This document shows, in pieces, positions 12,839 through 23,347 of a stretch of 64,000 bases of DNA; position 1 is the first letter of the stretch; every line of letters starts with the position of its first letter. Source of the stretch: Onchocerca volvulus (Eukaryota; Nematoda; Chromadorea; Rhabditida; Onchocercidae); assembly GCA_000499405.2 (NCBI GenBank), contig HG738138.1, positions 2,170,001 through 2,234,000 of the forward strand, written 5' to 3'. Made by a program: the position numbers and the translations under genes. The notes beneath the pieces were generated by a model. The model made no database searches and was not told where the DNA came from. It saw only the letters and a list, made by a program, of their open reading frames with translations.

Positions 12839-13160
12839 TGTCCCAATGAGAACATGCGGATTCAAACTATAATTATCAGCTGGATTATAACGGAATGCAA
12901 GGCGATTAAAATCACGTGTTGACTGTGCATGGAGTCCTGTTCGACGTTGATTTCCTGTTTATTGTTGACGTCTTTCAGCCACTCTTAGCCTATCACTTTC
13001 ATTCTGCTTCTGACACTCTCAGCTTATCACTTTCATTCTGTTGAAAAGAAAGCAAACCTGAAACTGCTCAAGAAGATCGATGAACAAAGAATCGAAGATC
13101 GAAGAACGCAACCGCGCATCCTCAAGTTTGGCTACACGTCGCTGTGGTCGCATTTGAAAA
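12839..13160 (-). pseudogene. inverted, decayed Helitron Rep N-terminal fragment
   Basis: On the minus strand it encodes NRLAFRYNPADNYSLN, identical to that part of the 10548-11096 frame. Upstream are frameshifted remains of the Arg-rich region, including a local duplication of the TATCACTTTCATTCTG segment. It lacks the Cys motif and is clearly dead. Confidence 0.75.
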
Positions 13161-13189
13161 TAAGTTTTTGCATTAAATTTCTCCATTAA

Positions 13190-13460
13190 ATTTCAGATTT
13201 CTCCATTATTAGTTTTTACATTAAATGGAGAAATTTAATTTCTAAAAAAAAAAAAACTCTAAAATTCGTTCTGTTTGCTGCAGTTACTTCTTAAAGAAAG
13301 AAAGAATGTATTTTACAAATGATAAATCAGGGAATATTGGAAATGCTTTTATTAGTTTTTACATTTAATGGAGTAATTTAATGTATTTTACAAATGATAA
13401 ATCAGGAACATTAGAAATGCTTTTATTAGTTTTTACATTTAATGAAGAAGTTTAATTTGC
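13190..13460. repeat. tandem repeat, about 75-base unit, 2-3 copies
   Basis: TTTTATTAGTTTTTACATTT with AATGGAG and TGTATTTTACAAATGATAAA recurs at about 13305-13380 and 13381-13455, with a partial unit near 13200-13240. A separate direct repeat (AAAATTCGTTCTGTTTG) sits at about 13260 and 13678. Confidence 0.75.
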
Positions 13461-14689
13461 AATAAGAGCATTTTTCAATTATTGTGCCAATGAGAACTTG
13501 AGAAGCTTTGCTTATATTTTTTACCGAAACGAAATATGAATATAATGCTTTTTTTCTATTTGTTGCCATTGCTAGATACTTTTAGTTAATCATGAACCCA
13601 TAAACTTTTTATCGCATTTTTTTCTATATAAAATAATAATAAGGAATCATTCTCTTTATTTAACCAAAGAAAACTCTAAAATTCGTTCTGTTTGTTGCAG
13701 TTACTTCTTTCTTACTGAAACAGCCTGCACCAGTAAGTGCAGACTCAAACTATAATCATAAATATGCATAATTTTGTTAATATTTGCGCATTTTAGTTAA
13801 TGTTTAATTTTTTGGGTTTAGCATTGCTTGAGAAATTNTCTTCATTTTTTGAATCCGAATATAGCAGAATCTGAGTCTTTCATACATTTCGAAGTAACGG
13901 ATCAGCACGCATCGCACTAAGGGAAGATTTTGTTTCGAAAAATTTTTTCCAATTATTTGGTTATTAAATATGATCATTTTTAGGTACGTGCTTTTATATT
14001 TCGATTACTTATTTAAATTATGCCATGATGACTCAACCCTTTGAAAGATTTGATTTGATAACAATTGCAAAAGTTTATTTTCACAAGCAATATTTCGGTT
14101 TATTTCGGTTTATTTATTTGTCTAAATTTATTTGTCATAATTGCAGATTCTCAGCGAATGCTCTGTAAAATTTCACCCAGTTTCTTTAATTCTATCGTTA
14201 TATTTTTTTTTTTTAGAACTTAAGTCGATACTGTATAGAAATGTTTTTGAAAGTGAGGAAATTAAAATGTTCTATATTTCATTTTAACCTAAACTTTGTA
14301 AAGGTTTTTCTTTTTGGGTAGCTTAGTATAGTGGAAAATTTTTGCAAAATTGTTTTTTATTCTCGCAAGTTATTGAAATTAAGAAAATTAAAATAGCGCA
14401 AGATAAACTATTGCAGCTTCTAGAAGATTACGTATATATAGATAAATTACTTTGAACTAATTAACTGTTCCTTCTTTCATTATATTGTAATTATTTTAAT
14501 TTGGTTTAATATCATAAATAAAAGACAGAATATGGTGAAATATAAATAGGTAAAATGTATTTAGATGTATAGATAAAAAGATGAAAATTATGTTTTTTTT
14601 TTGAAATTTTTTTTTTCTTTATATAATATTCAGTGTTAACAATAAAATATTCACAAATTGATGCTTTGCATTTTACGCGGCGGAGTCGA
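13461..14689. other. intergenic sequence, no gene seen
   Basis: AT-rich, with no exon-like open frame. It contains one N (13838). Nothing else identified. Confidence 0.5.
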
Positions 14690-15442
14690 ATTCAGTCCCG
14701 CTCATCAGAGCGTGGTGCAGAGCGGAGTCCAAAAATTCCCTCTCTCACTTACTTTTAGCTGTCACGGATGTTATACGTGGAAAAGAGTAAGCATATTAAT
14801 ATAAAAATGATGGCCTATTCGAGTACAAGGTTGTATCAAAATTTGAAAATAATCGGTGAAGAATTTGCCAAGTTTCGTCCTCGCATTCTTATGATTCCAA
14901 TGGATACACCATTCCAATTTAAGAGATTGCAATTCCCAATTCGATAGACGTTTGCATTCACGATCAACAAAGCTCAGGGTCAATCCTTACAATTGTGCGG
15001 TTAGATCAATGAGTAAAATTTATGAAAGGAGGCAATTCAAGACACAATCTAATATTATAAGTCAGAGAGATAATCCTTAAAATGCTTGAACGAAACATTT
15101 GATTATACACTACCATGACCTCAACATTTGTGCGACGCAACTACATATATACAAATCAAAAAATAAACGAATCATATTTATCACAAAGCAAAAAACAAAC
15201 GAAATGCTTTTTTTGCTCACATTATTAATTTAAAAACATTTATCTGTTCGAATGCGAATCGCGTACGAAAATTTCAAATCAATTGATGAATATTTAACAA
15301 CATGCGCGTATTCGAATGGATTGTGTCGAAACTTCAAAGCAATAGGTGAAGGACTTTCCGATATTTAAGATTTTGAATATAGATAATGTGCATGCTTAAG
15401 AACTTACAAACCAACATTGAAATTTCTATTTATATAGATTAG
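14690..15442. mobile_element. Helitron-like relic with helicase tail fragment and TC/CTAA junction
   Basis: Sequence closely related to 56690-57150, sharing CGCTCATCAGAGCGTGGTGC-like and AAAAAACAAACGAAA segments, so both are copies of one family. It holds a helicase C-terminal remnant (14876-15003). On the minus strand TCTATATAAATAG begins at 15438 and is immediately preceded by CTAA (15439-15442) and a GC-rich hairpin, which looks like one element's 3' end abutting another's TC end. Confidence 0.65.
14876..15003 (+). pseudogene. PIF1-like Helitron helicase C-terminal remnant
   Basis: Translates as RPRILMIPMDTPFQFKRLQF, then PIR, an in-frame TAG, then TFAFTINKAQGQSLQLCG and a stop. The order 'IP...FKRLQFPVR.AFAMTINKAQGQSL' is the hallmark end of eukaryotic Helitron/PIF1-like helicases. 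The in-frame stop and the lack of upstream helicase motifs mark it as a dead fragment. Its plus-strand direction is opposite to the minus-strand TC end at 15438. Confidence 0.85.
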
Positions 15443-15842
15443 CTGGAGCCAAACATGCGAAGCGTGGCCGGCCCCCATAGATAGCTGGATCGGCCATGCG
15501 GAGCATGGCCGGGCCAGTTAGTAATGAATAATATTGAATACATACTCGGATCAATTTTATTTATTGAATTTCAAATGATCGATTCTATTAATTTTCAAAA
15601 CTGGGTCAAATTTGTTGAACTTGAAAATAATCGAATTTAATGATCCAAAATAATTCTCAAGTTTATTTTCTTCTAAAAAGAAAAAGAAAATGACGGAAAA
15701 CATGAAAAAAAAAGAAGGAATTATAAGATAATATATTTTTTGATATGAAGTTGATGGCTCAATNCCCCCCCCCCCCCCCCCCCCCATAGATAGCTGGCTC
15801 GGCCATGCGAAGCATGACCGAGCCAGCTAGTTAGCAATAATA
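15443..15842. repeat. GC-rich hairpins resembling Helitron 3' ends, plus a poly-C run
   Basis: Two related stem-loops: 15483-15499/15503-15519, and 15792-15808/15812-15828 (17-base arms, one mismatch, GAA loop). The second is followed directly by CTAG (15827-15830) and T, as at a Helitron CTRR/T boundary. A third, imperfect one precedes the CTAA at 15439-15442. Between them a 21-base C-run (15765-15785) starts at an N (15764), in otherwise AT-rich DNA. Confidence 0.65.
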
Positions 15843-16499
15843 GTTTTGGAATTTTGTTGGTAGCCATGGAGAAAAAATTCGGTTTATCAAACTTTGAGCT
15901 CATTTCTTCGATTTCAATTGAATTTTTTCCTGAGTATCACTAGAAATGATTTCGAAAAGTGCCAAATGAACTCTGCTAGAGTACAGTATGTAATGGCAAG
16001 GAGGATCGATTGTAAATACCAAATCAGAACGCAACAATTTCTGAATTGAAAAAGAGAACACGGGTTCAAAACATGGGAAACAAGGATCTTTAGAGTGAGC
16101 GAGAATATGAATTTTATTGAAATCATGAACAGTAAATTGAAGGATGGATTTTTCTATGAACAGCAACAATATGTGGTCTGAGAGCAAATTCAAAAAGTGA
16201 TAGAAATTTCATTATTTGGGTCAGGTCCCATAAATATCCGATAAAAATTGATCCAGCTATAGAAAATTTGTTGCTTTTTCTTTAATTATGCAAAAAAGAA
16301 AAAGAAATAAACTGAATTAACACAATTACAAAATAAGACACAAAAAAAGCGTGAAAAGCGTAATACAGAAGTCACAAATCATAGAAAAATGAACTGTGAT
16401 TTCTGTACGAAATACAGAAATGGAGAAATTCAATTAAGAGAGAACAAAACATAAGTCAAATGTATTCTTTACATTAACAATATTGAAACATAGAATCCA
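15843..16499 (-). other. 3' flank of the coiled-coil gene, unexplained 97-codon open frame
   Basis: Holds the probable 3' UTR of the next gene. A minus-strand open frame at 15900-16193 (97 codons) has less A/T-homopolymer character than its surroundings but no recognisable domain or splice support. I do not call it a gene. Confidence 0.35.
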
Positions 16500-18758
16500 T
16501 CACCAATACCGTAATCTTGGTGGCGCTGTCAGAATATCACGCATAAGATGAGCGGTCTTCCATTCATAACTTTTTGGCAGTTCTGCACGGAAGCCCACTT
16601 TAACCATTTCATCACGTAGACCATAAAATTGAGAAAGCCGATTCTGCAACAAAAATGACTATGAAATTAGCTACAATTGAATATTTCTATTTAAATGATA
16701 AATTACAGTTTGAAAAACTTACATCCGGACGGAGGTATACCAGACAGTTATATAAATTAGGGTTCAAAGTTTGTATTTCGTGTAACGAACAAGTTCGCTT
16801 AATTCCATTATCCTGGATGCCACTGTCGTTGTTTTGATGAAACGTAGTATTGCTAACAGCTAAATTTCATTTTAATGATACTACTGATTTTAAGCAATAA
16901 AATTGATCAATTGGTATAATGCTTTTGAATATAGAATAAGAAAAACAAAATATTTACATTTCTCTTGACTATCAATTGCACGGAAAGTATCATTTATGAC
17001 TAATTTACAATGACCAAAAGTTTTTCGCAATAATGGTGAATCATTCAGAGTTCGCGGAAAACAATTTCCTCGTCGGGAACTTGGTATGGTAACTTTCTTA
17101 AGTCGAACTGATGGTGAGTCTTTATGTCCATCACCACTTATCTCCGTCACCTGAATAATAGTATCTTCTAGCACAAAATTCGAATACTGAATAATTAAAT
17201 TGCATTTGCATATTTGCATTTATTCGGAAAATGAGCAGTCCTTAAAAATAACTTTGCAATATCTCAGCCAACTTCCACAAATGATTGAAAAGGAAAGAAA
17301 CCTCAGCACTTCCCGTAGCAACTGACGCAGAATTATTCAAACGATCTCTAAATTCCTTGGTTCTCAGATCTTGTTCCTGAAAATATTTTAAAATCTGGTA
17401 TACAATTCTGCCGGATAAATAAGACAAAGCTTGACATTATTTATAAAAAGTAAAATGAAATTTGAATTTAAGGACATCTCTTAATGTTCACAGTTCAGTT
17501 AAAAGTTGATCCATATCATATTTCTCAAAAACCTATTCCAAAAAAAAAAATTCTCTCCTTCGTCTCTAATTCTCAGAAGTAACAGTCCCATAAAAATCAC
17601 AAATCACAGAAAGCTTCAGTAAATGAAAACAAACTGCAACTCAGACATGAACGATAACATTTTCTCCGTGAAGAAAAATTTCATATCTTATAATTTCTGT
17701 GTTTTCATTATGAACGTACCTGATAAGTGATCACATTTCGCATATCTCTCTCAGTCTTTTCAAAATCACTTTTTTGCTCAAGAAATCTCTGTTCGAACGT
17801 TTGGTGTAATTGAATCAAATTATCCTGCAGCAATGCGTTCTCCCTATAAAGATAAAAACTTATGGAATTCGAATCTTTAAAATCTTCTTCATTCAATGAA
17901 ATTTGTGAATTACTCTTAATATGAAAAACGAAGCTGAAAAACTAATTTACCGATTCAAATTTTTGACTTTATACATCAACATCTGATTTTCTCCAAGCGA
18001 ATCACCGAGATGTTTTCTTAGTTTATTAATCTGGAAGCGACCAAATAAATTTATGCGTACGACAAATCAGTCTTGTGTTCATTAGAAAAAAAAAAACCTT
18101 TTTTTTTTTTCACGGTATAACACCAGGAACATCTGTAATATCAATTCATCTCGGAACAATTCCATACCAAAGGCAGTTGAATCTCTTCAAATAAGCTTAT
18201 AATGTCAGCCATTAAATATTTCGTTTAATCAATCCCCTTATTAATGCACTCAGCTGACAATATTACTGCAACTGCTGCCATTACCAAAATTTGGGCAAAG
18301 TTGACAGGAATTAGATATATTTTGCATTAGACGATTTTGAAGGTAAAGAAATGCAAGAAAGAGATATCTCACCTCTTGCGTAAGCATGTATACATCGCCA
18401 GCAAACGGTATTTCATCAAACTGTTTTAGTAGACCTCTTCTTAAAGTATCTGATAAAAAAGATGCCTTATCAGGCTGAGTCGGAGTAATCCAATCTGAAA
18501 TTCATTATTAGTTTCGAAGAAAATAAAAATTAAGTTGGAAATCAAATATTCAATGCTCTTAGCTTATGTTGAAATACTTCAGATACAGATTATACAATAA
18601 TGTCATGTAAACACCAATAAAAGTCTCATACTTTCGTCATTCATAGCCTGTGACAGCAACATAGAATCATCATTATCATCATCTTTTTTCGTATCTTCCG
18701 TATTATTATCATCTTTTCTCACATCTTCCGTATTGCCACTATCTGGCAGGCTATTCAT
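16500..18758 (-). CDS. coiled-coil protein, 333 aa, unrecognised
   Basis: Eight exons in transcription order: 18632-18758, 18373-18494, 17951-18030, 17720-17843, 17302-17376, 16958-17150, 16723-16859, 16500-16643 (TGA). All borders are AG/GT and phases match. The start ATG (18756-18758) lies 9 bases after TTTCAG, a likely spliced-leader acceptor. The N-terminus is acidic with a short internal duplication (NTEDVRKDD / NTEDTKKDD). Residues of about 85-160 form a heptad-rich coiled coil (INKLRKHL, ENALLQDNLIQLHQTFEQRF). A basic middle (RLKKVTIPSSRRG) and a compact C-terminus ending PPRLRYW follow. No signal peptide or membrane segment. It is divergent from the FMC1-like gene, about 1 kb apart. 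I do not recognise the family; an adaptor or cytoskeletal role would be speculation. Confidence 0.82.
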
Positions 18759-19782
18759 CAGTCTACACTGAAATTTTTTGAAATCATTATAGGAAGAACA
18801 GAACTACTTTTTTTTTGACATGTTGGAAGAACATATAGATCATATACAAAGAGAAATGAATGAATTAAACGAAAGCAAATAATTATTTCACGCTTTTATG
18901 TATCTATATACACAGAAAATTCCAATGAATCAATATTTCATGTATTATCGATTTGAATCTGGAATAGTTTCTAGCACAAAATACAAGAGCTTAAAATTGA
19001 AGTCACGTTTAGAATCTTAATCTGACAATCTTAAAACTGTCAACTTGTGACACTATTTTGTACACCTCCATGTATTATGATACATCTTAATTCCCATTGT
19101 TGTTTGCTGCAAATCTTGACACTTTTTGCTTCGTTCACTTTTGGTTCCTGTCTTCTATTTTCAATCACTGGCATCAACGGGAATAAATTTACAAATTTTT
19201 CCAATCTTCCACAATGTTTTTTTTTTCGAAAAATGAAAATTTTTTGTGATTTTCTTAGTCCTAAGTTATTTTGCATTTCTTTCAACTGTCTGAACACCAG
19301 TATTATTGAAGTCCTAGACAATCTTTGATCCTCATAAAAACAACCTAAGTTTTCGATTCGGAAACTGATGCGAAATGTTTGATGGCCTAACGTGTTACGT
19401 GCAGCCAAACATAACAACTGTGAAATTCGTACGCGAATCACCCAGAACCAATCAGCACAAACAAAGTCAAAACACGAATGAAGGAAGTTTGAAAATTGAA
19501 ACTTTTTTTCGCGGTTCGGCCACTTAGGTCACGCAATGTATTAAACGACTCGGGCGAAGCGTAATTTTGGCGTATGTTACTCTGTAAAAAGTTGTAGAAT
19601 TGTAGGTTTGCCGAAATTGGTCGAATTTATTTTCAAGTCAGTAACTTGCATTTTTTTTCCAGATGATAGTTTTAATTTAATAATGCTAAATTCATCCAAT
19701 GATTCGGTAATTTAATTTTGAACATTTTTTTTTTTTTTTTTGGAAAATTCACAATTTCAGACTTGGGACAAAAAAGAACTAT
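18759..19782. promoter_or_regulatory. divergent intergenic region with two putative trans-splice acceptors
   Basis: Shared upstream region of two divergent genes. The minus gene has AATTTCAG ending 9 bases before its ATG; the plus gene has AATTTCAG (19753-19760) 22 bases before its ATG at 19783. Such short leaders behind strong 3' splice sites are typical of nematode SL trans-splicing. The middle (19040-19600) is less AT-rich. A 133-codon minus frame there has no domain or splice support. Confidence 0.55.
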
Positions 19783-20560
19783 ATGGCGAGATGGAAGAAT
19801 GGGGCGCAGGCAGCCTCATTAATCAGAAATGTTATTGAAGATTTCCACAAATCTGGAATCGTAAGCTATTTGCTATTTTTAGAATATTTCATGATATTCT
19901 ATATATATATTGAAACTGAAACTTATTTCAATATATTTCAGTATATTTCAAAATACCCCAACATTCCAGAATACTTCAGGATATTTTAAAAAAGCTTAAT
20001 ATGTTTCAAAATATTCTAAAATTGATGATTCTGAACATCTAAGATTCCGCTATATGTAGAGATATGTTTCTGTTTCAGAATTTTGATTGGAAAAGGCCGG
20101 AAAGGAAACCAATCCAGAAGCAGAAAGCAAATGCCGAAAAAAATATAAATGAAGTGTTGCATAATATATCAAAAGAGGAGCATCTTTCTTGTACATATCG
20201 CCATTATTTAACCAGTACAATGCGCTTGGAAGCACTACAGGAACAGTATAAGGTAAGCCGGTTTGATTTTTTATTTAAATTTCACGAGGAATCTTTTTTG
20301 AAATACAATTTCGAGGACGACTTGCGTTGTAAAGTTTTTATTGGATGGAAGCAAGAAACAATGTTTATTTAAGCATACTATTATCAATTTCCATCTGGAT
20401 TTGTTCAAACTAATCATCAAAAAAAGAAAGTAATTCTTTATTTTTAGATATTGAATGTTTATTTTCAACAATTTTTTTCTCCATTTAGGGTGGTGAACGT
20501 TCATTAGAAGAAAGTGCTAGACTTGTCGGTTTGAAAATACCTGTTTCGAAATCGGAGTAG
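19783..20560 (+). CDS. FMC1-like mitochondrial ATP synthase (complex V) assembly factor
   Basis: Three exons: 19783-19860, 20079-20252, 20489-20560 (TAG), all in phase 0, giving 107 aa, close to the roughly 113 aa of the human protein. The C-terminal GGERSLEESARLVGLKIP corresponds to the conserved end of FMC1/C7orf55 (GERSVEESAGLVGLKLP type). The middle (STMRLEALQEQYK) is helical, as in this LYR-related family. In yeast, Fmc1 supports Atp12 during assembly of the F1 sector in the mitochondrial matrix. The start was chosen because ATG 19783 is the first one after the probable trans-splice acceptor at 19760. The N-terminal 45 residues are poorly conserved, so homology rests mainly on the last 25 residues. 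Confidence 0.82.
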
Positions 20561-21508
20561 CTTAATTTTTTCTATTCAGCTTAGATTACGTGTGATTGAA
20601 AGCTTTAAAAAAAAAAAAAGTGTATTAAAGAATTTTGAAATTTTATTGTCTAAAAAATTTGGCAAAATGATATAATCTAAAAATTGCTCTTTAAACCTTA
20701 AAATTGTAAAAAATTTTCGCTTTAATTCAATCTCCTGGTTATCGGTCTCAGATTTCAGTGAGTAGGTTCATAAATTTGAATGACGATGATTCATTTTCTA
20801 TTATTTCTTGTTCTCTTGTGTAAAAATTATTCATGTACTTGGGGATATTGCAGATTATACGTGTTTTCATAAAGCTTATCATCTTTATTTTGCACCACTT
20901 AATATGATAATTAATTTATACAAAATGACTTGTTGCAAAACAACGATCAAATAAACATAAATACCCGAAAGCCGGAAGGTGATAGAGTTAAGTGTAGTAT
21001 TTCAGGATACATTACTTATCAGTTATAGCCATAGATTCTCAACATAATACTATTAAAATGTCCTTTTTCTTCAAAAAAGAAAAAAACGACACAGTTATAA
21101 ATTAGAAGTGCTAAATTTTGTTTTAATAATGTTTTGGACTTCGAGATCATCGAGTTCATGATAATTTCTGTTACCCTCAAATTTGGACAATTAAATCTGA
21201 AGATAAAATACTAAGTTTCAGGAGATCAAGAATCATTATGCTTGAAACACTGTGTATTTTATGAACTTTAGTGTTGCATCGCTGCAATTTAATTTTTTTC
21301 TGAGAAAAAACAAAGTAGATTACATAATTTGTTTCCGAGTACGGCTTGAGCTATTCCTTATTAAGACATAGATTGCGTAAGTTTCTGTGGACTTGTTTGC
21401 CCGTTTGAAAATTTTTCATCATAATCCTGATATTGATTATTAGGAAGGCTTGAACAGCGGAATGTGATGAAATTTGCATATTTAATACAAAAAGAAAAAA
21501 TTATTTGA
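20561..21508. other. intergenic region between convergent genes
   Basis: Contains the 3' UTRs of the FMC1-like gene (plus) and the PAN-ZP gene (minus). AT-rich, no exon-like frame, no recognisable RNA gene. Confidence 0.5.
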
Positions 21509-23312
21509 TTAAGGTAAATCACCTGTCCGTACGTAGTATCTTAGTTCATCTTCGGAATTCACAACTACCAACTGTTTTTTAACGACGTGATCGCCTCCAA
21601 GTTCAATCAGTTGCTGTTGCATTTCTAAATTATTGTCAATTATCAGAACTTATCATTAGTTATCAATAGTGAGATTTGGAAGATTTCTAAATCAAAAAAA
21701 AAGAAAATAAAAAAGCAATATTATTGGATCTTAGATTAGAAAGTGATCATTTTTTACATTCTTTCTTTGGATTAAACGTGTTAAAAAAATAACACGTTTT
21801 TAACACATATTTATTTACGAGAAATTTGTTTACGAGAAATGATTTAAATAGGAAGAAAAATGACGTTAGAATCAATTTATCAGTACCGGATGTTGTTTGA
21901 CTTTGTGTACCAAATCGATTCAACAATCGTATCTGCCGTTGTAAATCAGGATTTGCTGCTAGTGCAGAGCGTATTTGTTCGATCGTAACTTGACGTTTGA
22001 TACGTAATCCAAATGTATCAGAAAGCAGATTTGTATTACCACAACCTTCCACTTCATCACAAATTTCCTGTATTATCATTATTTTTTTTTTTCGTTTAAT
22101 TAATTCTTTAATTTCCATAAATTTAAATTTGCTAAATTTTATACAAGCTTTTGCGAGAAATTATTAAATTTTAATGAAATTTTATGCATTTACCACTGGA
22201 CATGGTGCAAATGGACAAATCCTGACAAGACAGGAATATTGTACTCGTGAAGTTGTCTGATATGGGAATGATTCAGCAGTTATTCGAATACCATATTCAG
22301 TTTTCTGCGGTGGACAAACCAAACCAACATGATCCGCTTGACAACCATCCTGAATGATTGTTAACGGATCACGTTCCCATTCATAAAGTGATCCGATCGG
22401 TTCAACTTGACATTTCTTTACGCTCATATATACCGCTGAAACAATTTCAATTTAAAACTTGGTAATGAAAAATTACTAATTAAAAATTACTCAGAATTTA
22501 TTCAAATTTTATTTCAAGCAATATAATAATCAATCCAAGAAACTTACGTGGAATAGCGTAGTAAGGGATGAAGCTAAGCGTTATTTTACTTCCAACAACA
22601 ACTGCTTCAACTGGTTGTCCGTTATGAAAGATATCAAAGATAACAGCATCCTTTGATCCTCTTCTATTTGTTGTTACATTTATGTGAGGCAATGATTTAT
22701 TCACGCTAAAAGTGAAATATCAAATCATATTTAACGTTATTTACGTGGAAGAAGTGAAAAAAAATCAAAATCCCAGTTATTTAGTTTATTTTCAAAACAA
22801 TTTTTCTTTTAATGCAAGAGATAGATCAAGCTAATATCTATCTAATCTTTTGTAACAAATTTATCAATTTGAAATTTTTAAACTAAGCAATAATTGTTTG
22901 AAGATGAAAAAGCGCCAAACAATTCAAAACATTATTTATTTTTGAATTTTTCTTTCAAATAATGAAATTGATTACGGAATAAATTACGTAAAAAAATTTA
23001 CCTGTATATATCTGTCGTTATATTATTTGAAGTAATGTCTACTATTCTTTGGGTGGACGAAACATTATTGTTATCTTTTTCTGAAACACCATCTGTAAAT
23101 AATGATGATAGTTGTAATACATCAGTCACTGAAAAATCGTTATCAGTTTTTATTGTTACGGCTGTTATTGTTTCTGTTTCTGTTTCTTCAATTGGTGTAA
23201 TTGCTGTTGTTGCTGTTGCTGCTGCTGTTTCCGTTGCTGTTGTTGTTGTTGTTGTTGGTGTTGTTGTTGCTGTTGTAGTTGATGTTGCTGTTGTCATTGT
23301 TGTTGTTGTTGT

Positions 23313-23347
<35 letters not shown>

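Larger units (their letters stand above)
7873..13160. mobile_element. composite Helitron-like transposon block
   Basis: The block starts with TCTATATAAATAAAAATG preceded by A, like a Helitron TC terminus inserted between A and T. Inside are directly repeated segments, CT-rich arrays, a Helitron Rep N-terminal coding fragment (10548-11096), a large inverted duplication around 11.9 kb and a second inverted Rep fragment near 13 kb. No complete RepHel gene or clear 3' terminus can be assigned, and an N at 12475 lies within the inverted part. I read this as several nested, broken insertions rather than one element. Confidence 0.7.

Noticed and set aside
19040..19441. 133-codon minus-strand open frame between the divergent genes
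   Set aside because: No domain, no splice support and no good start context; it lies where a shared promoter and untranscribed leader would be expected.
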